A stretch of DNA of 35,301 nt, from positions 1-35,301 of the forward strand of contig CAMCQY010000027.1 of NCBI GenBank assembly GCA_945877135.1. Direction: 5' to 3'. Positions within the stretch are counted from its first letter, which is position 1. Each line of letters begins with the position of its first letter. Under the pieces are notes generated by a model. That model did no database searches. It saw only the letters and a list, made by a program, of their open reading frames with translations, and was not told where the DNA came from. This document shows positions 23,175-30,706 of this stretch, in pieces. The translations under genes were made by a program, and so were the position numbers. This DNA comes from Candidatus Kuenenia stuttgartensis. GTDB lineage: Bacteria; Planctomycetota; Planctomycetia; Pirellulales; UBA1268.

Positions 23175-24670
23175 GCCGACAGGCGACCGCATTCGGCCGC
23201 AACGCCGCGCTTGTGGCCGCCGTACTCGGCTGGCTTTTCGATGGGTTCGAGATGGGCCTCTTTCCGTTGATCGGCGGCCCGGCGATCAAGGACCTGCTCG
23301 GGGCCGGCGCCGCCCCTGGTGCCACCGACAAGTGGTTCGGAGCGATCATCGCCGTGTTCCTCGTAGGGGCCGCGACGGGGGGCGTGCTCTTCGGTTGGCT
23401 CGGCGACGCGATCGGCCGCGTCCGCGCGATGTCGCTGAGCATCTTCACCTACGCCGTGTTCACCGGCCTGTGCGGCTTTGCGACGGAGGCTTGGCACGTG
23501 GCCGTGCTGCGGTTCATCGCGTCGCTCGGCATGGGGGGCGAGTGGTCGCTCGGCGTGGCGCTCGTCAACGAACTGTGGCCGGGAAAGTCGCGGGCCGTCA
23601 CCGCGGGGCTCATCGGTGCCGCGGCCAACGTCGGCTTCCTGCTCGTGGCGGTCTTGAGCCTCGGGCTCGGCGGCATGATCGACGGGGCGCGTGGCGTGCT
23701 GCTCGGCCTTGGGCTGCCCGAGGCGACGGTGGCGTCGCTACTCGCCAATTCGGCATGGCGGCTGCTCATGATCTCGGGAGCCCTTCCGGCGCTGCTCATC
23801 TTTCTCATCCGCCTGGGGGTGCCCGAATCGGACAAGTGGCAGGCCGAGAAGGACCGCGGCGCGACGTCGCACTGGCAGAAGGCCGACCTACTGGGCGTGG
23901 CCGTGGGCAGCCTCGCGGCCCTGTCGATCATCTGGGCTTGGTCGCCGGCGGGGCTTGCGGCGGGACCGGCGGCCCTCGTCACGGCGCTGGGGCTCGCGGT
24001 CGCGGCCGTCGGCTATCTCTATCCCGTGCTCCGATTTCTCGGCCGCGCGGAGGCCGCGGGCACGCTGGCGGCAGGCTCCGGCCGCCACGTGATCGCGATG
24101 ATGTTCTTCGGCGCTGGGCTCGCGGGGGTGACCTTGCTCGGGACGTGGGGCGCGATCCAGTGGATTCCCCGCTGGGCGATGCAACTCGGCGGCGAGGCCG
24201 CTCCGCACGCCAAGGAATATTCCCAGATCGCGACCGCCCTCGGGGCGATCGTGGCGACGTTCCTCACGGCGCTGGTGGCCGACCGGCTCGGCCGCCGGCC
24301 GACGTTCGCGATCCTCTGCCTGGCGACGATCGCGGCGGCGCTGTGGCTCTATCAAGGGCACGACGCATTCGGGGCGTCGTTCCTCGTGGCCGCGTTCCTC
24401 GCCGGCGGCGTGAGCGCGTCGTTCTACGGCCTCTTCCCGCTCTACTTCCCCGAACTGTTTCCCACGGCCGTCCGCGCCACCGGCCAGGGCTTCTCCCTCA
24501 ACTTCGGGCGGATCATCGCCGCCATCGGTGGCCTGCAAACGGCCACGCTGATGGGATATTTCGGAGGGAGTTTCCCCAAGGCCGGCTCGGTGCTCGTGGC
24601 GATCTACCTCGTGGGCGCAGTGATCGTGTGGTTGGGCCCTGAAACGAAGGGCCGCCCGCTGCCTGATTGA
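23171..24670 (+). CDS. MFS transporter
   Basis: A 499-residue membrane protein of the major facilitator superfamily with about 12 hydrophobic segments. The GTG at 23171 overlaps the upstream stop (GTGA), and the first helix begins directly after VSRQATAFGRNAALVAAVLG; an earlier in-frame ATG at 23081 would place 30 arginine-rich residues in front. The inter-helix 2-3 signature appears as GWLGDAIGRVRAMSLS, and the equivalent in the second half as VADRLGRRPTFAIL. A central loop PESDKWQAEKD follows helix 6. WLFDGFEMGLF at the start of helix 1 resembles sugar/acid:proton symporters. It probably imports the product or substrate handled by the neighbouring oxidoreductase and isomerase; the substrate is unknown. 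Confidence 0.92.
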   Translation: MSRQATAFGRNAALVAAVLGWLFDGFEMGLFPLIGGPAIKDLLGAGAAPGATDKWFGAIIAVFLVGAATGGVLFGWLGDAIGRVRAMSLSIFTYAVFTGLCGFATEAWHVAVLRFIASLGMGGEWSLGVALVNELWPGKSRAVTAGLIGAAANVGFLLVAVLSLGLGGMIDGARGVLLGLGLPEATVASLLANSAWRLLMISGALPALLIFLIRLGVPESDKWQAEKDRGATSHWQKADLLGVAVGSLAALSIIWAWSPAGLAAGPAALVTALGLAVAAVGYLYPVLRFLGRAEAAGTLAAGSGRHVIAMMFFGAGLAGVTLLGTWGAIQWIPRWAMQLGGEAAPHAKEYSQIATALGAIVATFLTALVADRLGRRPTFAILCLATIAAALWLYQGHDAFGASFLVAAFLAGGVSASFYGLFPLYFPELFPTAVRATGQGFSLNFGRIIAAIGGLQTATLMGYFGGSFPKAGSVLVAIYLVGAVIVWLGPETKGRPLPD

Positions 24671-24792
24671 TGCAAAAACTGAACGCATGGGGCCGGGAGT
24701 CTGAATGACGATTTGCTCGCCAGATATTCGAATTCCAGAAGTCATTCCAGAAGTTGTGCCCCATCTCTCCTCGACACGGAGCCTGTCAGCCG
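24671..24792. other. Gap with a 12-nt tandem repeat before the dioxygenase-like gene
   Basis: The unit ATTCCAGAAGTC occurs twice in tandem at 24732-24754 (the last base differs). It lies about 40 nt upstream of the start at 24793. It could be a regulator site or chance. No other gene is seen here. Confidence 0.35.
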
Positions 24793-25242
24793 ATGCCAAC
24801 GCCCAGCCTCATCACCGACGCCCATCGCGACCTGTACAAGCGAGAGGTCCCACACCGCGAATACGTGACGGTGTGGGCGGCCGTCGACGACATGACGCTC
24901 GAGAACGGAACCGCCTTCGTGCTTCCCTACTCGAAGGTCGGCATCCGCACGCTCGTTGAGCACGTCCGCGATCCCGATAGCGGCGACAAGTGCGGGTATT
25001 TCGGCGATGAACCAGGTGTGCCGGCGATCGTGCCGGCCGGCAGCCTCGTCGTCTTCAGTTCGCTCGTGTTCCACCGCAGCGGCTTCAACACGACCGACCG
25101 CATGCGGCGGGCCTACGTCACGCAGTATTCCCCCGAGCCGATCTTCAAGCCCGGCACACATGATCCGATGCATCTGGCCGTTCCGTTTCTCGAGGACGGG
25201 CGAGTCGTGCATAGGCCGAAGCGAGAGGCCGTGACGGTATGA
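24793..25242 (+). pseudogene. Phytanoyl-CoA dioxygenase-like gene with an internal in-frame deletion
   Basis: The frame encodes 149 residues, about half the family's usual ~260-280. Residues 1-18 ([18 protein letters not shown]) look like the normal N-terminal helix. They are joined directly to [20 protein letters not shown] and [11 protein letters not shown], the part that normally follows the HxD iron-binding motif. The intervening ~110 residues, with the first His and the Asp ligand, are gone, while the distal ligand region [20 protein letters not shown] is kept. An Fe(II)/2-oxoglutarate enzyme without HxD should be inactive. The frame is intact and the stop still overlaps the next ATG (ATGA), so translation coupling may be preserved. 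Alternatively the protein has a new non-enzymatic role. Confidence 0.68.
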
Positions 25243-26171
25243 TCGCCAGCCACGCGCGTCGTACATTTCTGGGCACGGCAGCTCTGGCTGCCGCGGCGGC
25301 GGTGCGAGGCATGCCGTTGGGCACTGGAGCCGCGGCCGATCGGTGGCAGCCGCGTTGGATTCTCGCCTCGGCGCTTTACGGGAATGCCCCACTGGCGGAG
25401 ATCCTGCCCGAGGTACGGAAAACCGGCGCTGACATGATCGACCTCTGGCCCAAGCCGCATGGAACCCAGCGGGAAGAGGTCGATTCGCTCGGCGAGGCAA
25501 AGGTGCGGGAGTTGCTCGCCGCGGCAGGCGTGAAGCTCGGCGGGATCGCCTGCTACAAGGTTGGGGCGTTCAACCTCGTGGGGGAGTTCGCCCTCGCCAA
25601 GCGGCTCGACGGCGAGGGCGTCGTGCTCGTGACCACGGCTCCCGGCGACGGCAGCGCCACGGGCGACCCGCTCGTGACGGACATCCGGGCGTTTCTCGAC
25701 AAGCTCGCGCCGAGCATTGCCGCGGCGGAGGCGACCGGCGGCACGATCGCGATCGAGAATCATTCGAGCTCGCTCCTGCAGACGCCAGAAGGCATCCGCC
25801 GTTTTGCCGAGCTTGCGACGCCCGATTGCGTCGGCGTCGCGCTGGCCCCGCATCATCTGCCCCAAGATGCGGAATTGATCGCGGCGCTCGCCCGCGACCT
25901 CGGGCCGAAGCTGAAATTCGTCTACGCCCAGCAGCATGGCAAGGGCTCGAAAGAGAAGCTGCCCAAAGAGGACGAGCTTCTCCAGATGCCCGGTCGCGGT
26001 CCGCTCGACTTCGGACCGCTCATGCGTACCCTGGCTGGCATGCGCTTCACCGGCCCGATCGAGATCTTCATGCACCCGGTGCCCCGCGGTGTGCCGATCC
26101 TCGATTCGGTCGAGGCGATCACCGCCGAGGTCAACCGGGCTCGGGCCTGCCTCGAGCGGACGATCGGCTGA
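25239..26171 (+). CDS. Sugar phosphate isomerase/epimerase-like TIM-barrel protein, Tat-exported
   Basis: A 310-residue protein starting at the ATGA overlap. The N-terminus [20 protein letters not shown] carries a twin-arginine signal. The TIM-barrel pattern of the xylose-isomerase-like / AP-endonuclease-2 family is seen in [55 protein letters not shown] (metal-ligand strand), and a late [15 protein letters not shown]. Metal ligands would be E in IDLW/IAIEN and H in EIFMHP, but I cannot confirm all. Probably acts on a free or bound sugar outside the cytoplasm, together with the Gfo/Idh/MocA enzyme of the same operon. Last gene of that operon. Confidence 0.85.
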   Translation: MIASHARRTFLGTAALAAAAAVRGMPLGTGAAADRWQPRWILASALYGNAPLAEILPEVRKTGADMIDLWPKPHGTQREEVDSLGEAKVRELLAAAGVKLGGIACYKVGAFNLVGEFALAKRLDGEGVVLVTTAPGDGSATGDPLVTDIRAFLDKLAPSIAAAEATGGTIAIENHSSSLLQTPEGIRRFAELATPDCVGVALAPHHLPQDAELIAALARDLGPKLKFVYAQQHGKGSKEKLPKEDELLQMPGRGPLDFGPLMRTLAGMRFTGPIEIFMHPVPRGVPILDSVEAITAEVNRARACLERTIG

Positions 26172-26273
26172 CACCCACGCCCTTGCCGACGCAGGGGCAG
26201 AGGCCACTTGCTGTGCCGAACATGTGTGGCGGCGTACCGTTTTTTCAAAGCCGTTCTCACACTCACCCGCGAT

Positions 26274-26306
26274 GCATCTTGATTGCAATTGCATTGATGC
26301 TATGAT
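26274..26306 (+). promoter_or_regulatory. vapBC promoter with palindromic operator candidate
   Basis: TTGATT (26279-26284), a 16-nt spacer and TATGAT (26301-26306) form a good sigma-70-like promoter. The ATG of the antitoxin gene is only 6 nt after the -10 box, so the transcript would begin at or next to the start codon (leaderless). The spacer holds the palindrome TGCAATTGCA, flanked by GCATC (26274-26278) and GATGC (26296-26300), a plausible binding site for self-repression by the ribbon-helix-helix antitoxin. Confidence 0.6.
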
Positions 26307-26312
26307 GCTTTT

Positions 26313-26576
26313 ATGAGGACAACGATCACGCTCGATCCCGACACGGAGGCACTTCTGCGCCGCGAGATGGCCCGCACCCACGTGAATTTCAAGCGTGCGG
26401 TCAATGACGCCATTCGCCGCGGCCTCTCCGGAGGACGTTCGACGGCACGCGACGTCGTGACGGTGCTGCCCTTCGAGTCGGACTACCAGCCCGGCATCGA
26501 CCGGTTGCGGCTGCAGCAACTGGCAGACGATCTCGAACTTGATGCCGCCGCAGCCCGCGCGAATCGGCGTTCATGA
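26313..26576 (+). CDS. vapB: VapB-type ribbon-helix-helix antitoxin
   Basis: An 87-residue protein beginning MRTTITLDPDTEALLRREMA, an antiparallel-strand-plus-helix start typical of RHH antitoxins, followed by THVNFKRAVNDAIRRGL. The C-terminal part (DYQPGIDRLRLQQLADDLEL) would wrap the toxin. It should neutralise the PIN ribonuclease downstream and repress its own promoter. The stop overlaps the toxin start (ATGA at 26573-26576). Confidence 0.88.
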   Translation: MRTTITLDPDTEALLRREMARTHVNFKRAVNDAIRRGLSGGRSTARDVVTVLPFESDYQPGIDRLRLQQLADDLELDAAAARANRRS

Positions 26577-27004
26577 TCATTCCTGATGCCAACCTGATCA
26601 TCTACGCCCACAATCGGTCCGACCCGGACCACGCGGCCGCCCTTACCTGGTGGAAAGCGTTGCTCGCCGATGACGTCGATGTCGGCATCCCCATCGTCGT
26701 CGTCCTGGCGTTTTTGAGGCTGACGACGTCGCCGCGGATCCTGTCGAAGCCTCTCTCGGTCGAGGAAAGTGCCCGCAGAGTCGAGACCTGGTTCGATGGG
26801 AGCCGTGTGAGACTGATCTCGCCGGGGCAGGGCCATGTCGCCTCACTGCTGGCCTGCCTGCGGTCTGTCGGCGTTGGCGGTTCGCTCACAACCGACGCCC
26901 ACATCGCCGCGCTGGCGATCGAGTACCAGGCCGAGGTCCACACCTCCGACCTCGATTTTGGCCGGTTCCCGGGAGTGCGCTGGAAGAACCCTCTCCGCCG
27001 CTGA
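26573..27004 (+). CDS. vapC: VapC-type PIN-domain ribonuclease toxin
   Basis: A 143-residue PIN protein. Acidic residues of the active site: D5 in IIPDANLIIYAHN, D108 in LTTDAHIAALAIEY, and D126/D128 in VHTSDLDFGRFPGV. The second acidic position is replaced by the VVLAFLRLTTSPRIL pattern, which is typical of one VapC subgroup. Such enzymes cut specific tRNAs or rRNA sites when the antitoxin is degraded. It is coupled to vapB by a 4-nt overlap. Confidence 0.9.
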   Translation: MIIPDANLIIYAHNRSDPDHAAALTWWKALLADDVDVGIPIVVVLAFLRLTTSPRILSKPLSVEESARRVETWFDGSRVRLISPGQGHVASLLACLRSVGVGGSLTTDAHIAALAIEYQAEVHTSDLDFGRFPGVRWKNPLRR

Positions 27005-27108
27005 TGCAAACTGGCCCTGAACCCGGATGCCGTATGATCGGCAGGGCCGTTCATACGGCTCATATAAGCCCTGAGCGAGAGCGACGGGATTCCCTGCTTC
27101 GTGCTTCC

Positions 27109-27134
27109 GATCCCCCGGCTCACGCCGGGGGATC
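27109..27134. terminator. Strong hairpin downstream of vapBC
   Basis: GATCCCCCGGC (27109-27119), loop TCAC, GCCGGGGGATC (27124-27134): a perfect 11-bp stem about 105 nt after vapC. There is no T-run, so it may be a repeat-derived hairpin rather than a true terminator. Confidence 0.5.
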
Positions 27135-27234
27135 GTATTGGGATAGCCGGCGAGCCGATATCCCTGGAATTCAACGCCGTAAACGGCCGACCGTGATCAC
27201 AATGCATCGCCTCCCGCGTTCGCGGCACCCACGC

Positions 27235-27393
27235 GGCGGGTTCGGCTTCAATCGCTCCCGGGGCATCCTCATCAAGGCCAGCCGCGGCACGATCACCAAC
27301 TGCACGCTGCGGGGTAGCTGGATCGTCGGCATCCTCGTGTCGCCGGAATGGTGGTGGCTCGAGTCGGGAAGCTCGAGCCACACGGCCCGCTGA
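27235..27393 (+). pseudogene. Remnant of a right-handed parallel beta-helix protein
   Basis: An open stretch encodes GFGFNRSRGILIKASRGTIT, NCTLRGSWIVGILVSPEWWW, LESGSS. The RGILIKAS-G-I--C-L...GI-VSPE.WWLE.GSS pattern is that of one coil pair in planctomycete pectate-lyase-like beta-helix proteins, which are normally several hundred residues long. Nothing similar can be read before or after it in any frame, so it is a decayed fragment of about 53 codons. Confidence 0.62.
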
Positions 27394-27591
27394 CCGGCGA
27401 ACTGGCGAAAAAGCCGGCTTTTGAGCCGTTTTGGCGCGACGATCGTCACTCCAGTTGAGGCCAGTCGCCCGGGAACCGTGGTGTTTACCCGGCCATAAAG
27501 CCGAATAGAATAGGGTCTGAATAGCGTAGAGCCGGCCTCCGGCGGGTCGCTTCACCCTCCGGCTGGCGACCCCTGACTTCGGCAGTGCACC

Positions 27592-30468
27592 ATGAACACC
27601 CTCGCCACGCCGCAACGTTGTTGTTCAGTCCTCGCTCTCGTGATGGGCGGCATCCTCGGGAGTGGCGTCGCGACGGCCGCCGATGCCACGTCGAAGGAAC
27701 TCGAAACGCTGTTCGAATCGCGGGTGCGGCCACTCTTGGCGGCGAAGTGCCAGGGCTGCCACGGCGACAAGGTGGCGGAAGCGGGCCTCCGGCTCGACAG
27801 CCGGCGGTCGCTGCTGGTTGGCAGCGACACGGGGCCAGTGGTTGTGCCGGGCGACGCGGCCAAGAGCAGGCTCGTGGCCGCGGTGCGGCATGCGGACGAC
27901 CTGGCGATGCCGCCTGATGAAAAACTCTCCGCCGACGAGATCGCGACCATCGAGCAATGGGTTGTTGCCGGCGCACCCTGGAGCGGCCCCGGCGGCGACG
28001 GCGACGCCACACAGCCCGCTCCCGTCGCATCCATGGACGAGCGGCTCGCGACGTCGCTCAAGAACCACTGGGCGTTCACGCCCCCCACGCGGCATGCCGC
28101 CCCCGATCTGCCGGCGTCATTCGACCCGGCGGTCCGCGATACCTGGTCGGCCACACCGATCGACCGCTTTATCGGTCACGAACTCAGTATGGCGGGACTG
28201 GCGCCGTCAGCAGAGGCTGCTCCACGCGACCTGATCCGTCGGCTCTTCTATGACCTCACCGGCATGCCCCCTTCGGCCGACGAGGCCGATGCGTTCTGCG
28301 TTGCGGCGGCTGGTGGCCCGGCCGCGGCCGACGCAGCGTTTCGGGCGACGGTCGATCGACTCCTCACCTCGCGGGAGCACGCCGAGCACTGGGCGCGAAA
28401 GTGGCTCGACCTCGCCCGCTACGCCGACACCATGGGCTACGCCTTCGACAATCAGGATTCGCGGTATCCGTTTGCGTGGACCTATCGCGACTGGGTGGTC
28501 GAGGCCCTCAACCGCGACCTGCCCTACGATCAGTTCGTCACGCTCCAGCTTGCCGCCGACCGCATCGATCCACCCGTGCCGCGCGGCGATCTGGCGGCAC
28601 TCGGCTTCCTCACGGTGGGCCGCACGTTTCTCGGCAACACACACGACATCATCGACGACCGCATCGACCTGGTGACCCGCGGCCTGATGGGGCTCACGGT
28701 CGCCTGCAGTCGTTGCCACGACCATAAATATGAGCCTGTGACCACGGCCGACTACTACGCCCTCCACGGCATCTTCTCGAGTTCCACGATCCCGGAGGAG
28801 CTGCCCGTCATCGGTGACTCGCCGCCAGGGCCGGCAGCCGTGGCATTTGCGGCAAAGCTCGAACAACTCGAAGCCGCCGTCACCGCCCACGAGGCCGCGG
28901 TGCATGCGAGGGCCGTCCGGGAGGCGGTGGCCCATGCCGCAGACTACTTCTGCGAGGTCGCCCGTCCGGCACCGCGGACCGGCGACAACCGTCCGCCAAA
29001 GCTCGCCGATGGCTACGAGCTTGAGCAGTTGCTGATCGATCGCTTGAAGCGGCTGCTCGACAAGGCCGAGCCGACGCACCCAATTCTCGGTGCCTGGGCC
29101 GCAGCCCGCGGCAAGCCCGACGCCGAGATCGGTCCGGCGGTGGCTGCGGTGGTGGCGACCTGGAGCAAGACCCCGGAGCCACGCGATCCAAAAGTGGTCA
29201 ACCAGATTGTGTTCCAAGAGCTCGTTTCCGCGCAGCCGACAACCCTCCGCCAGCTCGCAGAGATGTATGCCAGGCTCGTCGCGCGGGTGGGGCCCGAGGC
29301 CGCAGGTGGGCCGGCCGCAGATCCCAAGGAACCAGCAGAGCTCGCCGCCCTTCGCACGCTCGTGGGTGTGGAAGGCTCGCCGCTGGTCGTGCCGCGGGCG
29401 GAGACGATGCGGGTAGCGACCGGCGCGGAGCAGAGGGAACTTCGCAAGCGGAGGAAGGACCTCACCATGCACATGGCCGACGCGGCGGGCGGCCCGCCGC
29501 GGGCCATGGCGATCTTCGACAAGGACCATCCCGTTGACAGCCATGTCTTCCTCCGCGGCAATCCCGGCAGGCCGGGCGAGAAGGTGGAGCGACGACTGCC
29601 GAAACTGCTCGGTGGCGCGGCTGTGGCCCGTGACTCGAGCGGCCGACTCGACCTGGCGCGGGCCATCGTCTCGCCCGACAATCCGCTCTCCGCGCGGATG
29701 ATCGTCAACTGGGCCTGGACCCATCACTACGGCCACGGGCTCATCGACACTCCCGGCGACCTCGGGCTTCGTGGTGAGCCCCCGTCGCATCCGCACTTGC
29801 TCGATGACCTCGCGCGGCGATTCAGCGATGAGGGCAAGTGGAGCCTCCGCTGGCTACACCGCGAGATCGTGACCAGCCGCACGTGGCGTCAGTCGAGTGC
29901 GATCCGAGCCGATCTGGCCGAACGCGATCCCGACAACCGGCTCTTCGGCCGGGCCAACCGTCGCCGGCTCGACTGGGAGGCCTGGCGTGACAGCATGCTC
30001 GTCGCCGCCGGCACACTCGACCGCGACCTCCACGGCGGACACGGCGTCGATCCATTGCTCGAGGCCACGATGAACACCCGGTCGGTCTACGGCCGCTTGG
30101 ACCGACAGAACGTGCCCGGCTTGCTGCGGGTGTTCGACATCGCCAATCCCGACACCGCCGTGCACGTCCGCTCGAAGACAACCGTGCCACAGCAGTCGCT
30201 GGCCGTACTCAACGCGCCCCTGGTGGTGGCGGCATCGCGGCAGGTCGTCAACCGCGTCGATCGCGAACTCGCCGACACATGGTGCCCCGATTCCCGGATA
30301 CCGGCCCTCTGGCGGGCGGTGCTCGGCCGCGACCCTTCCCCGGAAGAACGGCAGCAGGCGCAGGACTGGCTGGCCGCCGAATCGGCCGGCACACCGCAGC
30401 CGACAAACGCATGGCAGCAGCTGGCCCACGCCCTATTGGCCACAGCGGAGTTTCAGTTCGTTGACTAA
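27592..30468 (+). CDS. PSCyt1/DUF1549/DUF1553 cytochrome-like protein
   Basis: A 958-residue exported protein with a signal peptide to about residue 30. The PSCyt1 domain has the heme motif CQGCH at 53-57, with LAMPPDEKL at about 104-112. DUF1549 spans about 185-400 (HWARKWLDLARYADTMGYAF, NRDLPYDQFVTLQLAADRI) and includes the second motif CSRCH at 372-376 with DHKYEP. DUF1553 covers about 680-950 (NPLSARMIVNWAWTHHYGHG, ANRRRLDWEAWRDSM, TTVPQQSLAVLNAPLV). Unlike its relative at 7611-10523 it lacks a PA14 domain; the middle (about 415-640) is helical instead. It pairs with the DUF1501 gene 238 nt downstream, separated by the structured repeat. Confidence 0.92.
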   Translation: MNTLATPQRCCSVLALVMGGILGSGVATAADATSKELETLFESRVRPLLAAKCQGCHGDKVAEAGLRLDSRRSLLVGSDTGPVVVPGDAAKSRLVAAVRHADDLAMPPDEKLSADEIATIEQWVVAGAPWSGPGGDGDATQPAPVASMDERLATSLKNHWAFTPPTRHAAPDLPASFDPAVRDTWSATPIDRFIGHELSMAGLAPSAEAAPRDLIRRLFYDLTGMPPSADEADAFCVAAAGGPAAADAAFRATVDRLLTSREHAEHWARKWLDLARYADTMGYAFDNQDSRYPFAWTYRDWVVEALNRDLPYDQFVTLQLAADRIDPPVPRGDLAALGFLTVGRTFLGNTHDIIDDRIDLVTRGLMGLTVACSRCHDHKYEPVTTADYYALHGIFSSSTIPEELPVIGDSPPGPAAVAFAAKLEQLEAAVTAHEAAVHARAVREAVAHAADYFCEVARPAPRTGDNRPPKLADGYELEQLLIDRLKRLLDKAEPTHPILGAWAAARGKPDAEIGPAVAAVVATWSKTPEPRDPKVVNQIVFQELVSAQPTTLRQLAEMYARLVARVGPEAAGGPAADPKEPAELAALRTLVGVEGSPLVVPRAETMRVATGAEQRELRKRRKDLTMHMADAAGGPPRAMAIFDKDHPVDSHVFLRGNPGRPGEKVERRLPKLLGGAAVARDSSGRLDLARAIVSPDNPLSARMIVNWAWTHHYGHGLIDTPGDLGLRGEPPSHPHLLDDLARRFSDEGKWSLRWLHREIVTSRTWRQSSAIRADLAERDPDNRLFGRANRRRLDWEAWRDSMLVAAGTLDRDLHGGHGVDPLLEATMNTRSVYGRLDRQNVPGLLRVFDIANPDTAVHVRSKTTVPQQSLAVLNAPLVVAASRQVVNRVDRELADTWCPDSRIPALWRAVLGRDPSPEERQQAQDWLAAESAGTPQPTNAWQQLAHALLATAEFQFVD

Positions 30469-30512
30469 CACTTCCCACCCTAAGGACTCTGTCATTGACC
30501 GGCTTCCTCGCC

Positions 30513-30659
30513 AAATCCGTGAGGGGCTGGCCGGGCCCCGTGAGCCGGCGTTGCTGACAAGCGCAGGCAGGATGCCGGAGCGCAGTCAGCATCGAGTGAG
30601 CGAAGGACAGGATGTCCGTAGCGAACGTCCGGCGATGGGGTCCGGTCAGTCCCGAACCG
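30513..30659 (+). repeat. 147-bp structured 3'-UTR element, copy B
   Basis: The arms GGGGCTGGCCGGGCCCCG (30523-30540) and the partly G-U-pairing TGGGGTCCGGTCAGTCCC (about 30636-30653) enclose hairpins GGCA-GGA-TGCC and GGACA-GGA-TGTCC, the pair TGCTGAC / GTCAGCA, and a conserved AGCGAACGTCCGGC. All arm mismatches are C-to-T on the plus strand, so the plus-strand RNA can still pair, which suggests the functional strand is the transcribed one. It starts 45 nt after the upstream stop codon. Confidence 0.85.
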
Positions 30660-30706
30660 TTGCCAGCACGGACGTCCCGGCGGCGCGGTACGCTTGACGT
30701 GAGACA

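Larger units (their letters stand above)
27005..27591. other. Repeat-rich intergenic region with a gene remnant
   Basis: Holds the short dispersed motif at 27060-27093, a strong hairpin at 27109-27134, a beta-helix gene remnant at 27235-27393, the 14-bp perfect palindrome AAAAGCCGGCTTTT at 27409-27422, and GGGTCGC/GCGACCC inverted repeats (27544-27550 and 27566-27572) just before the start at 27592. No intact gene is seen. Confidence 0.6.

Noticed and set aside
21567-23192. A 541-codon minus-strand open frame opposite the Gfo/Idh/MocA gene
   Set aside because: It mirrors a gene with full motifs and a strong ribosome site on the other strand; the product has no recognisable domain.
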